A stretch of DNA of 64,000 bases from Pseudomonas guariconensis. Its GTDB lineage: Bacteria; Pseudomonadota; Gammaproteobacteria; Pseudomonadales; Pseudomonadaceae. This document shows, piece after piece, positions 47,673 through 57,022 of this stretch. The position numbers and the translations under genes were made by a program. The stretch lies in assembly GCF_900102675.1 (NCBI RefSeq), contig NZ_FMYX01000002.1, positions 469,286 to 533,285 of the forward strand. The letters are read 5' to 3'. Each line of letters starts with the position of its first letter. Positions within the stretch are counted from its first letter, which is position 1. The notes under the pieces were generated by a model. It saw nothing but the letters and a program-made list of their open reading frames with translations. It did not search any database and had not been told where the DNA came from.

Positions 47673-49952
47673 TCAGTCAGCCTCACCCAGCCGGCGTCGG
47701 GCAGCCCAACGCAGCGCGCGCCACAGCAGGAAGGCGAACAACAGCACGCTGATGGTGGCAAGGACCGCGAGCAATAACGGCTGCTCGGACAGGTGGAACC
47801 ACAACAGCAGCCACCAGGGCAACTGGCCGACAAAATAATGCTCGCCCACGAACTGGCTGCTCACCCCGCTGGATCGCACCAGGGTGACCGAGCCGGCTAC
47901 CGCATCGAGCTTGCCGGTATCGCCGAGCGCCTCACGCAGCAGCGCATAGTCGGCATCGGTATTGCCCAGCAAGGCGACCACGCTGCGCTGCTCGTGGAAG
48001 GGAGACTTGAGCCCTGTGATCGCGCCGATCGGCGCCTGGGCACTTATTGCCACATGGCTGCTGGCCGGCACGGGCGATGTGTCGAACCGGTGGCGACCGG
48101 GCATGTTTGTGGAGCGTCCTTGCGCCAGCCAGTCGCGCTGGGCGTTGAGCAGCAGGCCAAGGTTGCGCTCCTGGGCCAGCTCCTGGGGCAATGTGCCGAT
48201 AACCAGCAGGTCGGCATCCGCCGAGGCCGCTTGCTTCCAGTCGTCGATCAGGCGAATCCCTAAGGCCGGGTAGCCGACTTGACCGGCAATGCTACCTACC
48301 ACATCGAGCAGAATACCCACCTGCATCGGCGTCGGTTTGGCGGGTACCAAGACCTGGGTTTCGGACAGATCTGCCATGCGGCTGAACGGGAAACCGCTGC
48401 GGGCGAAGGCACGCAGGTCTGGCATGGCGATGTAGTGGTGATAACCGGAGAGGTCGATGGTGGAGTTCTCGTCGATGGCCGCGCGTACGTCCACCGGCAA
48501 GGAGGTCTGGCACTGATCACGCTGAGAGCTGCCGAGCTTACTGGCGAAGCTGAAGTCGAACCGCAGGCGGTTGCGGTCACCGATCTTCAGCGCCGGCACC
48601 AATGCCTGCTCGCTCAATGCCGTGCTATCGCTGGATAGCACGCTCAGGCGCAGCTCTTCGAGCGTGCCGCCACGACGATCATTGCCTACCAAGGGCATGC
48701 TGGTGATGTACTGATCGTTGACACTGATGGTCAGGCGCGATTCGTCCGTGACCGCTGGCGGCGTATAGCGGTACAGCGTGCGCAGCGGAATGCCTTGGTT
48801 GCGCCAAACGAACAGGTCTGGCGGCAGGTTCACATCGAGGATGATCGCGTTCGGTTGCAAGCCGCTGACCTGCAACTGCTGCGGGTAATCGAGCAACTCG
48901 GCGAAACGTACCGGACGGTCGGTGCGGGTCCAGTTCGGCGCATCGTATGGCTTGCGAGGCTGCAGATCGCTCATCTGTTCGATCTTCACTCGGTCGCCAC
49001 GGAACAGGTTGTTGCCCACCGCCAATGCCGAGGCAGCCTTGACCAGGTCCTCGTCGTTGCGCCCCAGCACCAGCAGCAGCTTGCTCCAACGATCGCTCGG
49101 ATGGTCGATCAGTTGCACCACCGGGCCGTCCACCCGCGGGAACTTCTCGTAGTCGGCCAGAAATGCCGGACGACGCTCGTTGCTGGCAAAGACGATCGCC
49201 GGCTTTGGCTTGTCGCCTGCAGCCGGCAGGCTATCGAAGAGCACCGGGAAGGTCGCCTTGCGCCAACCCGCCTGGCTGCCGAAATAGGACGCGAGAATCG
49301 TGGCGGCACGTTGCTCCCCCAGCGTCGGGCTCGCGGCGAAGACCACCGGCAGGTCAACCTTGCCGGTATCGCGCGCGTCGAAGAACGGCAACGGGAAGAA
49401 GGCCAGGTCGTTTTCCATCGCCAGGGCCTGCTCGCGCAGATGAACCTCGCTCTTGCGATTGAGGTTCAGCCAAAGGCCGCTGTGCGCGGGGTCTTCACAG
49501 ACGTCGGCGTAGTGCCCGACGAACTCCAGACGCACCCGGTTGAAGTCACTGATCAGCTTGGGATCGAGCGGCAGCTGACGCTGGACGCGCTGGCCAAGCT
49601 GGTCCTTTTCCACCGGCAACACGCCCATCAGCTCATCATTGAGGTAGACGCGCAGGTGCGACAGGGTCGGCAGCAGCGCCGGCGAGGGCGTGTAGTCCAA
49701 CTGCAGGACAGCTTCGGTGGCGAGCCGGTCGCGACGCAGGCCGAATTCGATCTGCTCGCTGTTGCGCACACCGAGCAACAGGGTGTCGGCCGGATGCCCG
49801 AGCTGCTCGAACGTTCTCGCCACGGGCCAGTTGGGTACCACCGGCTCGGCAACGGCCTCGGGGGTGGGCGGGGTGGTGTCGGCGGTGGCCTGGAACACGC
49901 AGGCGAGCAGCGCCATCGCCAGGCCCCAGGTACGTGCGGGGTAACGAGTCAT
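47673..49952 (-). CDS. bcsB: cellulose synthase periplasmic subunit BcsB
   Basis: 759 aa with a signal peptide, alternating carbohydrate-binding and flavodoxin-like domains, and a C-terminal membrane anchor (WWLLLWFHLSEQPLLLAVLATISVLLFAFLLWRAL) that packs against BcsA. The ATG at MTRYPARTWGL overlaps the bcsA stop by ATGA; an upstream extension of the frame runs through bcsA and is not used. BcsB guides the polymer through the periplasm and is needed for BcsA activity. Confidence 0.95.
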   Translation of the reverse strand: MTRYPARTWGLAMALLACVFQATADTTPPTPEAVAEPVVPNWPVARTFEQLGHPADTLLLGVRNSEQIEFGLRRDRLATEAVLQLDYTPSPALLPTLSHLRVYLNDELMGVLPVEKDQLGQRVQRQLPLDPKLISDFNRVRLEFVGHYADVCEDPAHSGLWLNLNRKSEVHLREQALAMENDLAFFPLPFFDARDTGKVDLPVVFAASPTLGEQRAATILASYFGSQAGWRKATFPVLFDSLPAAGDKPKPAIVFASNERRPAFLADYEKFPRVDGPVVQLIDHPSDRWSKLLLVLGRNDEDLVKAASALAVGNNLFRGDRVKIEQMSDLQPRKPYDAPNWTRTDRPVRFAELLDYPQQLQVSGLQPNAIILDVNLPPDLFVWRNQGIPLRTLYRYTPPAVTDESRLTISVNDQYITSMPLVGNDRRGGTLEELRLSVLSSDSTALSEQALVPALKIGDRNRLRFDFSFASKLGSSQRDQCQTSLPVDVRAAIDENSTIDLSGYHHYIAMPDLRAFARSGFPFSRMADLSETQVLVPAKPTPMQVGILLDVVGSIAGQVGYPALGIRLIDDWKQAASADADLLVIGTLPQELAQERNLGLLLNAQRDWLAQGRSTNMPGRHRFDTSPVPASSHVAISAQAPIGAITGLKSPFHEQRSVVALLGNTDADYALLREALGDTGKLDAVAGSVTLVRSSGVSSQFVGEHYFVGQLPWWLLLWFHLSEQPLLLAVLATISVLLFAFLLWRALRWAARRRLGEAD

Positions 49953-52561
49953 GATGCGTCTCGGGTTGAAAGATTCGTGGAAGGGAGAGGCCGCGGGGTG
50001 CGCGGCATGAAGGTGGCCAGCCAGCGCGCCAGCACGACCAGAGGTCGTACCGGCCCCAACAGCCGCACCGGAACGTACTCGAGCAGTCGCAGGTAGCCGA
50101 CGCCACCCAGCTTCAGCACATCGACCAGGCTTTGCAGCGGGCGGTCGTGCTGATGCGCCTCCTGCCAGGCCAGCCAAGCGTCGGCACGGGCGAAGGTGCA
50201 GTGCACCAGGTCGATGCGTTGCTGTGTGTCCAGTTCATCGAAGGTCAGGCCGAGGTGGCGCCCAACCCGGCGGGTGATTCGTGCATCGAAGGCGAACTCA
50301 CGCTCCCCTCGGCTGAGCAGCAGACGCACCCGGCCACCGGTCTTCGGTGCCAGGCCGTCACCCAGCTCAAGGCCGATGCCGCTGTCCGAATAGTCCACCA
50401 GGGTGCACGGATAGGCGTGACCGTTCTCCAGGACCAGGGCGGCCGGCAGGTGCATCTGCACCCGGTGCGCACGTCGTACCTGGCGAACCTCGGCGGCCAC
50501 GGCCGTCGCGGCGCCGATGATCAACAGGTTGTAGGTCACCCAGAGCGAACTGACGATGACCGTGCCGATCTCTTCGGTCGGGCCAGTGAACAGGCGCCAG
50601 ACCGCGAACCCGAGCCCGACGAAGTTGAGCACCGCCAGCAACAGGTAAGGCTGGGCGATACGCCAGTCGAACTGGCTCTCCTCCATCAGCCCGCCTTTGG
50701 CAGTGACGTTGAACTTGCCCTTCTTCGGCGCGAACAGGGCCACCGTGGTGGGCCGTGCGATGTACCACGCCAGCACGGTCTCGTAGACCTCACCCCAGAA
50801 GGTGCGCCGGTATTTGCCCTGCATGCGCGAGTTGGTCAGGCTGGCGTGGATCATGTGCGGCAGCACGTAGAGCAGGATCATCAGCGCCGGGGCGTAGATG
50901 ATGTAGGCGTGCAACAGCAGGAACGCCAACGGCGCGGTCAGGAACACCAGACGCGGCAGACCGGCCAGGAAGTGCAACATGGCATTGGCATAGCACACCC
51001 GCTGGAACAGGCTCAGGCCACGACCGAACAACGGATTGTCGGTACGGAAGATCTGCACCATGCCGCGCGCCCAGCGAATTCGCTGGCCGATATGCGCCGA
51101 CAGGCTCTCGGTGGCCAACCCGGCCGCCTGCGGCAGGCGCAGGTAGGCGGAGTTCCAACCATGGCGGTGCAGGCGCAGGGCGGTATGGGCGTCTTCGGTC
51201 ACGGTCTCGACGGCGAACCCGCCGATGTCTTCCAGGGCAGTACGCCGCAGCACGGCACAGGAGCCGCAGAAGAAGGCCGCGTTCCACATGTCGTTGCCAT
51301 CCTGGATCAGGCCGTAGAACAACTCGCCTTCGTTGGGGCGGTTGCGGAAGGTGCCCAGGTTGCGCTCGAACGGGTCAGGCGAGAAGAAATGGTGAGGTGT
51401 CTGCACCAGCGCCAGGCGTGGGTCCTTGAGGAACCAGCCCACCGTCATCTGCAGGAAGGAACGCACCGGCACATGGTCGCAGTCGAAGATCGCGATCAGC
51501 TCGCCGTCGGTGACACCCAGGGCGTGATTCAGGTTGCCAGCCTTGGCGTGCTTGTTGTCGGGACGGATGATGTAACCAACACCCATTTCCTCAGCAAAGG
51601 CGCGGAAGTTATCGCGGCGGCCATCGTCGAGCAGGTAGATGCGCAGACGCTCGCGCGGCCAGTCCAGGCCCAGCGCCGCGAGCACAGTGGTACGCACCAC
51701 CGAGAGGTCCTCGTTGTAGGTGGGGATCATCAGGTCCACGGTCGGCCACTCGGTAAGCTGCTCCGGCAGGTTAGCCGGCTTGCGCTCCAGTGGCCAGCAG
51801 GTCTGGATATAACCCAGGATCAGCACGAACCAGGAGTAGGTCTCGGCAATCAGCAGGGTCAGCCCGCACACCAGGTCCAACGTATCGTTCCAGTTGAGCG
51901 TGGAGGTGTAGCGCCACCACAGGTAACGGCAGGAAATGATCGTCGAGAGGATGATCAACATCAGGGTCGGGAAGCGACCGGGCATGTGGCGCACCAGCAT
52001 GGCGATGCCCCACAGCAGCAGAATGAACATCAGCTGGGCCAGGTAGCCGAATGGCTCGGTCACGCACAGCAGCGCCAGTGCAAGGGCGCACACCGTGAGC
52101 ACAAAGTAGAACGCGCGCCGGGCACCTTTGCTCAGGCCCCGCAGCTGTTGGGCGGCGTTACGCTGCCAAGTGCTGGTGCGCACCTGGCTGGGCACCCGCC
52201 GCAACTTCTCGACCATGTGCAAGCGAAGGCGACGCAGGCGTTGCAGCAGGGCGGCCCCGGCGTCAAACAGGGCGCGGCAGCCGCGGGCCAGCGCGGACGG
52301 TTTGCGCGGTTGCGGCTCGTGTCGGATCAACAACCACGCACCTTGGATCAGCAAGCGCAGTGGGTCGCCCAAGGTCGGCGGTTTGCCGGCCACTTGCGGG
52401 AACAGCCGCCGCCGATCAGCCAGCAGCGCTTGCCAGGCCGGGGACTCCAGACGCAGCAGAAGGAAGGCCAGCCAGGTGCCCAGGGTGAACACCAGCGCAG
52501 TCAGGCGCGCCGCACCTAGGTGGGAGTAGTAGTGGTAGGCATTGGCCGGCGACAGTTTCAC
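49949..52561 (-). CDS. bcsA: cellulose synthase catalytic subunit BcsA
   Basis: 870-aa processive GT2 glycosyltransferase using UDP-glucose. Motifs are LDD (311-313), DCDH (360-363), TED (455-457) and QRIRW (493-497). A C-terminal PilZ domain has RRAHR (696-700) and DYSDSG (723-728), which bind c-di-GMP to open the gating loop. About eight membrane helices surround the GT domain. A GTG start forms a GTGA overlap with bcsQ. An N-terminal extension of about 140 residues matches the enterobacterial type II form. Confidence 0.97.
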   Translation of the reverse strand: MKLSPANAYHYYSHLGAARLTALVFTLGTWLAFLLLRLESPAWQALLADRRRLFPQVAGKPPTLGDPLRLLIQGAWLLIRHEPQPRKPSALARGCRALFDAGAALLQRLRRLRLHMVEKLRRVPSQVRTSTWQRNAAQQLRGLSKGARRAFYFVLTVCALALALLCVTEPFGYLAQLMFILLLWGIAMLVRHMPGRFPTLMLIILSTIISCRYLWWRYTSTLNWNDTLDLVCGLTLLIAETYSWFVLILGYIQTCWPLERKPANLPEQLTEWPTVDLMIPTYNEDLSVVRTTVLAALGLDWPRERLRIYLLDDGRRDNFRAFAEEMGVGYIIRPDNKHAKAGNLNHALGVTDGELIAIFDCDHVPVRSFLQMTVGWFLKDPRLALVQTPHHFFSPDPFERNLGTFRNRPNEGELFYGLIQDGNDMWNAAFFCGSCAVLRRTALEDIGGFAVETVTEDAHTALRLHRHGWNSAYLRLPQAAGLATESLSAHIGQRIRWARGMVQIFRTDNPLFGRGLSLFQRVCYANAMLHFLAGLPRLVFLTAPLAFLLLHAYIIYAPALMILLYVLPHMIHASLTNSRMQGKYRRTFWGEVYETVLAWYIARPTTVALFAPKKGKFNVTAKGGLMEESQFDWRIAQPYLLLAVLNFVGLGFAVWRLFTGPTEEIGTVIVSSLWVTYNLLIIGAATAVAAEVRQVRRAHRVQMHLPAALVLENGHAYPCTLVDYSDSGIGLELGDGLAPKTGGRVRLLLSRGEREFAFDARITRRVGRHLGLTFDELDTQQRIDLVHCTFARADAWLAWQEAHQHDRPLQSLVDVLKLGGVGYLRLLEYVPVRLLGPVRPLVVLARWLATFMPRTPRPLPSTNLSTRDAS

Positions 52562-53265
52562 GATCGACGCCTCGTCAGGCAGCGCACAGCTAGGCTCTGT
52601 ACGTCACGGGAGGCCAGGCTCTGGGGGGCGTAGTGGCCGACCGGAGCCTTGCAGGCCAGCGCCTCGACGAATGCCTCGTCGCGATGTATCACCTGCAGAG
52701 GAAGGCGGTTGTGGTAAAGCCTGCGCCAGACCATCAGCACATCGCTCTGCAAGCGACTGGCCGCGTCGAAACGGTTGATAAGCAGCAGATCGAAGCGCTC
52801 CGGCGCCTGGCGCTCCAGCAAAATGTGGCTGGTCATTTCAGCTTCTGCGACCAGTACACGTACATCGACCTCCACTTCACGCAAGGCGCCCGAAGATGGC
52901 AAATCGAATAGCACCCAGTCGAAGTGCCGGACCAACTGCGCCTGGCGGGCACTCCAGATCCCAGGGTTGAATGTCCCGCTCAGCTCGGCCAGGGCCGGTT
53001 CGTCAAGCTCGCCGAAGGGCATCACGCATAAGCCGTCGAACACTTCGAATACCTGATCGCCGAACGGGCGACCGTCCCGTTCGGCGTTCGCCCAACCGTC
53101 GCATCCAACCAGCGGCAGATTGAAGTGCAGGCCCAACAGGTTGTTCGAGCATAAGTCGACCAGCAGCACCCGCTCACCCAGTTCCCGCAGGGCATGCCCC
53201 AACGCGGCGAGCACGGAGCTACGCCCCAGGCCGCCACGCAGCCCATGCAGCGCAAGGCTGGTCAT
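52558..53265 (-). CDS. bcsQ: cellulose biosynthesis protein BcsQ
   Basis: 235-aa MinD/ParA-like protein (YhjQ family). The P-loop region is GLRGGLGRSSV: the two lysines of the standard MinD motif are replaced by Arg. E. coli BcsQ also lacks the canonical lysines (RGGVGTTT), so deviation is a family trait. Further matches are VLLVDLCSNNLLGLHFNLP, VLFDLPSS and QVIHRDEAFVEALACKAPVG. BcsQ with BcsR controls localisation and assembly of the synthase. Overlaps bcsA and bcsR by four bases each. Confidence 0.92.
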   Translation of the reverse strand: MTSLALHGLRGGLGRSSVLAALGHALRELGERVLLVDLCSNNLLGLHFNLPLVGCDGWANAERDGRPFGDQVFEVFDGLCVMPFGELDEPALAELSGTFNPGIWSARQAQLVRHFDWVLFDLPSSGALREVEVDVRVLVAEAEMTSHILLERQAPERFDLLLINRFDAASRLQSDVLMVWRRLYHNRLPLQVIHRDEAFVEALACKAPVGHYAPQSLASRDVQSLAVRCLTRRRS

Positions 53266-53477
53266 CGCGCGGTAGCCTTGGGCGCTGGAGCTATCTCATG
53301 GGCGAGGTCACTCATGGACTTCGCACAGCTTTCTCCCAGCAAGGGCCAGCGCCGCAGCGCCTCGCGCACCCCCACCATCAACGAGATGTCCTGGTAGTTC
53401 AGTTCGGGCATATCCAGATGCTGACGCAACCGGGCGATGTCATCACTGCGATCAGCGGGATCTGCTTTCCTTGTCAT
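53262..53477 (-). CDS. bcsR: cellulose biosynthesis protein BcsR
   Basis: 71 aa. The core MPELNYQDISLMVGVREALRRWPLLGE matches the YhjR/BcsR pattern (in E. coli DIDYADISQREQLAAALKRW then PLLAE). BcsR forms a complex with BcsQ that binds BcsE and regulates secretion of cellulose. Its start overlaps the bcsG stop (TGATG) and its end overlaps bcsQ. Confidence 0.9.
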   Translation of the reverse strand: MTRKADPADRSDDIARLRQHLDMPELNYQDISLMVGVREALRRWPLLGESCAKSMSDLAHEIAPAPKATAR

Positions 53478-55087
53478 CAGTTGCTCTCCTTCGGGATCGG
53501 TTGCCAGTTCGGCTGGCCTTGCAGACGCATGTAGCTGGTGCCTTGGAAATCCATTACCTGGGCGCCGGACGTTTCAGCGACATGTTCGGTGGTGGGCAAA
53601 TCTTTCAGCACACCAGGCAAATCCAGGACCTGGCCGGCTCCCTGGTTGGCATAGACGCGCGATACCAGTTCGGACAGGGCCAGGTAGCTGGTGGGCGCCG
53701 AGACATGCAGAGGCTCGCGCCGGCCTGGTTGATCCATGCCGATGAACTTGAGCCCTACCGGCACATGGGTGATCGATGGCGTAGGGATCTCGCGCATGCC
53801 GGGCAGCTGCATGCGGTCGCCGTGCAGCGCCGCGCCGTGCTCCGGTACGATCGCCACGACGACTCGGCGACCGCTGCGTTGCAGTTCATCCAGGAATTTG
53901 CCCAGGTCATCGAACAGACGCGTCGCGCGGGTGTTGTAGTCCGCCATACGGGTTCCCCCATCAGCAGTCACTATGCGATTGCCGTCATGCAGGCTGATGG
54001 TGTTGTAGAACAGCGAGACATGCGCTGCTCCCGACGCCTGGCGGCGCCCCCACCAGCCTTGCAGCACCTCCAGATCACTGGCGATAGGCGAGCCATCGAA
54101 ACCGACCAGCGAGCGGCGGAAGTCGGTGCTGGACAGGCTCGGCTGCGGCATGTGCTGGGTAGTGATGTCACCCAGGAAGTTATCGAAGTGCCCACTGTGG
54201 TTGAGCAATGTCTCACGCTCGAAGCCCAGCCGGGCGAGGTTATCGAACAACAGGCACTGATCGGGTGCCGGCTTGTAGAGCATTTCATGCGAGGGCTGGC
54301 CACAGCTGGCCCGCAACACGCGGATCGCGGCCGGGCCACTGTACGAGGTAGCCGAGTTGAACTGGTCGAAGATCACGTCCAGGCGCGAGAACAGTGGGTT
54401 TTCATGCAGGCCGACAGCGGTGAGGTCATCCCAGGCCAGGGAGCAGACGTTGATCACCAACAAATCGAAAGGTTGCTCATCGGGCTTGACCACCGGGAAG
54501 GCGGTGACCCGCTGGCGCTCGCGGTCGAAGAAGCTATCCAGCTTGGCATTGAGCGTGGCATCGTCTGCTGCCACGGCAGCTGCCTCCTGCGTAGCAACGT
54601 CGGTCACGACCTGGCGCGAGGTGACCGGCGTGATCGACGGCAATCCGCTTGCGGCCAGCCACAGCAGTCCGACCACACTCAGGGTGCTCAGGCGCAACCA
54701 GTGTCTTAGGTAGAAGTAGCCCACCACCGTCAACAACAAGGCGCCCACCAAGTACCAATTGATGAAGCGGCCCAGCAGTTCCAGCATGTAGTCAGGCGTG
54801 AAATCGAGCACACCGGGCTGCGCGAGCAGACGCTCGAATGGCGGCAGCCAGGTGTCCTGATAAAACAAAGCGATGCCGATCGGCACAGCCACCAGTTGCC
54901 GCACGACACGTAACCAGCGCCCTGGCAGTGGCACCATCAGGAAGGCTGCGAACAGCAGGTTGGGCAACGGCTGGAAGTCCAGCAGCCCCGCGGCGAGCAT
55001 GACGAACTTCGCCAGGAAATACAGGTTCCAGGCGCCCAGGCCCGGCCAACGGGACAGTGGGTGGGCAATGACCATCGAGTTACTCAT
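53477..55087 (-). CDS. bcsG: cellulose phosphoethanolamine transferase BcsG
   Basis: 536 aa. Five N-terminal membrane helices (about residues 20-155) anchor a periplasmic alkaline-phosphatase-superfamily domain. The catalytic nucleophile is the Ser of INVCSLAWDD (S216) and the zinc-binding Glu-His is in VPEHGAALHGDR. It transfers phosphoethanolamine from phosphatidylethanolamine to cellulose. The ATG at 55087 has GGGGAG upstream and overlaps bcsF; a GTG four codons earlier is an alternative. Confidence 0.93.
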   Translation of the reverse strand: MSNSMVIAHPLSRWPGLGAWNLYFLAKFVMLAAGLLDFQPLPNLLFAAFLMVPLPGRWLRVVRQLVAVPIGIALFYQDTWLPPFERLLAQPGVLDFTPDYMLELLGRFINWYLVGALLLTVVGYFYLRHWLRLSTLSVVGLLWLAASGLPSITPVTSRQVVTDVATQEAAAVAADDATLNAKLDSFFDRERQRVTAFPVVKPDEQPFDLLVINVCSLAWDDLTAVGLHENPLFSRLDVIFDQFNSATSYSGPAAIRVLRASCGQPSHEMLYKPAPDQCLLFDNLARLGFERETLLNHSGHFDNFLGDITTQHMPQPSLSSTDFRRSLVGFDGSPIASDLEVLQGWWGRRQASGAAHVSLFYNTISLHDGNRIVTADGGTRMADYNTRATRLFDDLGKFLDELQRSGRRVVVAIVPEHGAALHGDRMQLPGMREIPTPSITHVPVGLKFIGMDQPGRREPLHVSAPTSYLALSELVSRVYANQGAGQVLDLPGVLKDLPTTEHVAETSGAQVMDFQGTSYMRLQGQPNWQPIPKESN

Positions 55088-55253
55088 GCTTCTCCCCACG
55101 TCGACGCACGCCCGCAGCTTTCATGTGACGTGGCGGCAAACGGTGTTTCAACCAGCTCTGCACCCAGGTTTTCAGGCGCAGCAGAGCGAACGCCAGGATC
55201 AGCGTGCCAAGCGCACTGATGCCGATGACTTGCAGCAGTTGCTCGAAATTCAT
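55080..55253 (-). CDS. bcsF: small membrane protein BcsF
   Basis: 57 aa, too short for many gene finders. One membrane helix (LLQVIGISALGTLILAFALL, residues 6-25) is followed by a strongly basic tail (RLKTWVQSWLKHRLPPRH; RRRGEKHE). Start overlaps the bcsE stop (ATGA), end overlaps bcsG by eight bases. Size, topology and position identify BcsF, which recruits BcsE to the membrane in E. coli. Confidence 0.9.
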   Translation of the reverse strand: MNFEQLLQVIGISALGTLILAFALLRLKTWVQSWLKHRLPPRHMKAAGVRRRGEKHE

Positions 55254-56752
55254 GCCTTGCCTCGTCGTGGCAGCGATATGGGCCTTGGCTGCAATACGGC
55301 ACGGACCTTGGACATCGGCACGCTGGCCGCATCGGCAACCGGCGCCACCGGCTGCGTCTCATCCATGAATGCCGGCGCACCGAGGCTTTCAGGCGTGACA
55401 AGCAGTTCCCGGCCGATGAACAGCTCCCGCCAGGACAATTGGAAAATGTGGTCCAGCGCTTGCTCGACGCCTTCGGCGCGGCAAGCGAAGAGGAACAGGT
55501 ACAGCATGTCGTCGACCACGCAGGCGATATCCCCGTCGCGGCGGAAGATACTGCGTGAACACGCTTGCAAGGAGGACAGACCAGGGGCGGGACGCAGCAC
55601 CAGTAGCTGGTGGACGATTTCCCCGTTGCGCATGCCCTGCCACATCTGCAGCACGGCATCGGCGAAGGCGCGCGGTGAGACCAGGCCCGATATCGGCAGC
55701 GGCCGCAGGCGAGCCAGCAACGCATCGAAGTCAGCCGGCAGCCGACGGCGCCAGGTGTAGCCCTGGATGCTGTCGACCTGAGTCAGGAAGCGTGAAAGGC
55801 TGGCGCCGAAAGGCACGATCAAGCTGGCACCACAGGCCAGCAGCAATTGCTCGTCCTGATAGCGAAGCGTTGGTGCCATTTCGCGCACCACCAGTTTCAG
55901 GGCGTTGCCCCGCAACAGGCGCAGGGTGTGCAGTTGCCGCGCGAGAACGTCCAGGCGCTGCCCGCCGTCCATGGGGAAGATCACCGTGGCGGACACCGCC
56001 ACACCAGCCCTGGCACCCAGTTCGCTGATGCTATCGAACAATTGCCAGTGCTCGGAGAAGGCCGGCGCGCCTTCCAGCACCTGTCGCTGGGCCAGGAACA
56101 GAAGCTCGTCGCCGCCGGTCTCGGCCAGCGGTTGAGGACGGCCTGCAAGCACGAAACCACCGGTGTGACGCGTCAGTTCGATATCTTCGGTGCCAACGAC
56201 ACCCAGCGCGTTGCGCCAATAATGCAACAGGTAACGTACCCCACCCTGGCCACGATAGAGCTGGGCCAACCCATCGAGATCCTGATTGCACCTACGCAGC
56301 TGCTCGAGCAGCCAGACGCTCTGCCCTTCGCTGACCATCAACAGGACGCTGCCCGCATCACGAAGGCTGTCGGCCATTTCGCGACACCAACTCCCTATGT
56401 CGCTGTCCTCCCAATCCGTCGCCGATACCCGGGCCACGATCACGCGACCGGTCGGGTCGATGCGTGGCAGGTCTTGGGCAAGATGGCGTGCGGCATGAGG
56501 CTGGGCTTGGTACAAGGCGAGTTGCCCCGGTCCACGGTCCGGAGCAAGCCCATCGACGATTTCGCGCACCCCCTGCGCACTGTCGATCAGCGTCGCTTTG
56601 GCATCGCCTGTCATTGCCTCGATGACCTGGCGGCAAATCGCGCTGGCATCTTCGGCCGTGTCACAGGCCACCCAGTACAGTCCTTGGGTGTGGAACTGGC
56701 AGTGCTCGGCACTCAGGCCGGGAATGGCCAAAGAAGGAATGATTTTCGCCAA
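55250..56752 (-). CDS. bcsE: c-di-GMP-binding cellulose regulator BcsE
   Basis: 500-aa cytosolic BcsE. It matches the E. coli protein in VLEGAPAFSEHWQLFD and LLLACGASLIVPFGASLSRFLTQVDSIQG. The C-terminal GIL domain has the RxGD c-di-GMP motif in FRRDGDIACVVDD. It collects c-di-GMP for the synthase and is held at the membrane by BcsF. The apparent start is a TTG; no ATG or GTG is available nearby upstream and no clear ribosome site is visible, so the true start may lie inside. First gene of the operon. Confidence 0.9.
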   Translation of the reverse strand: MAKIIPSLAIPGLSAEHCQFHTQGLYWVACDTAEDASAICRQVIEAMTGDAKATLIDSAQGVREIVDGLAPDRGPGQLALYQAQPHAARHLAQDLPRIDPTGRVIVARVSATDWEDSDIGSWCREMADSLRDAGSVLLMVSEGQSVWLLEQLRRCNQDLDGLAQLYRGQGGVRYLLHYWRNALGVVGTEDIELTRHTGGFVLAGRPQPLAETGGDELLFLAQRQVLEGAPAFSEHWQLFDSISELGARAGVAVSATVIFPMDGGQRLDVLARQLHTLRLLRGNALKLVVREMAPTLRYQDEQLLLACGASLIVPFGASLSRFLTQVDSIQGYTWRRRLPADFDALLARLRPLPISGLVSPRAFADAVLQMWQGMRNGEIVHQLLVLRPAPGLSSLQACSRSIFRRDGDIACVVDDMLYLFLFACRAEGVEQALDHIFQLSWRELFIGRELLVTPESLGAPAFMDETQPVAPVADAASVPMSKVRAVLQPRPISLPRRGKA

Positions 56753-56894
56753 AACTATGACTCTGTAATTCAGGACCGACGTTTTACCGATAGATGCCGC
56801 ACATCCATTTGTCGGAGATCAAAAATATCGGTGCACTTTGTCAGAACGCAAAGCGTCAAAAAAACATCAGATCAAAGAGCACAGCTTAGCAGGC

Positions 56895-56931
56895 GTCAAT
56901 TGTACAGCACTCCCGCAGAATAGTGTCAATT
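56895..56931. promoter_or_regulatory. GTCAATT direct repeats, candidate FleQ half-sites
   Basis: GCGTCAATT (to 56901) and GTGTCAATT (to 56931) repeat exactly 30 bases apart, about three helical turns. The c-di-GMP-responsive regulator FleQ is known to bind GTCAAT-type sequences and to control exopolysaccharide and bcs genes in Pseudomonas. Half-site identity is inference. Confidence 0.35.
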
Positions 56932-56979
56932 CGCTGGTCGGTATCTTCACAGACTCAAACCAGCACGCCTGTTCCAGAC

Positions 56980-57007
56980 AGCCTAGACGCCGATTCACAG
57001 GAAACAA
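56980..57007 (-). promoter_or_regulatory. candidate promoter of the bcs operon
   Basis: Minus strand TTGTTT (57007-57002), 16-base spacer, TAGGCT (56985-56980). A start near 56970 would place the Crp-type site at about -60, a class I activating position, and give a leader of about 220 bases before bcsE. Confidence 0.4.
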
Positions 57008-57022
57008 GTTTCATTGCGCCCC

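Noticed and set aside
50132..52519. 795-codon open frame on the plus strand opposite bcsA
   Set aside because: It is antisense to a gene with all cellulose synthase motifs; the protein is a low-complexity Gln/His/Arg-rich shadow typical of high-GC DNA and has no ribosome site.
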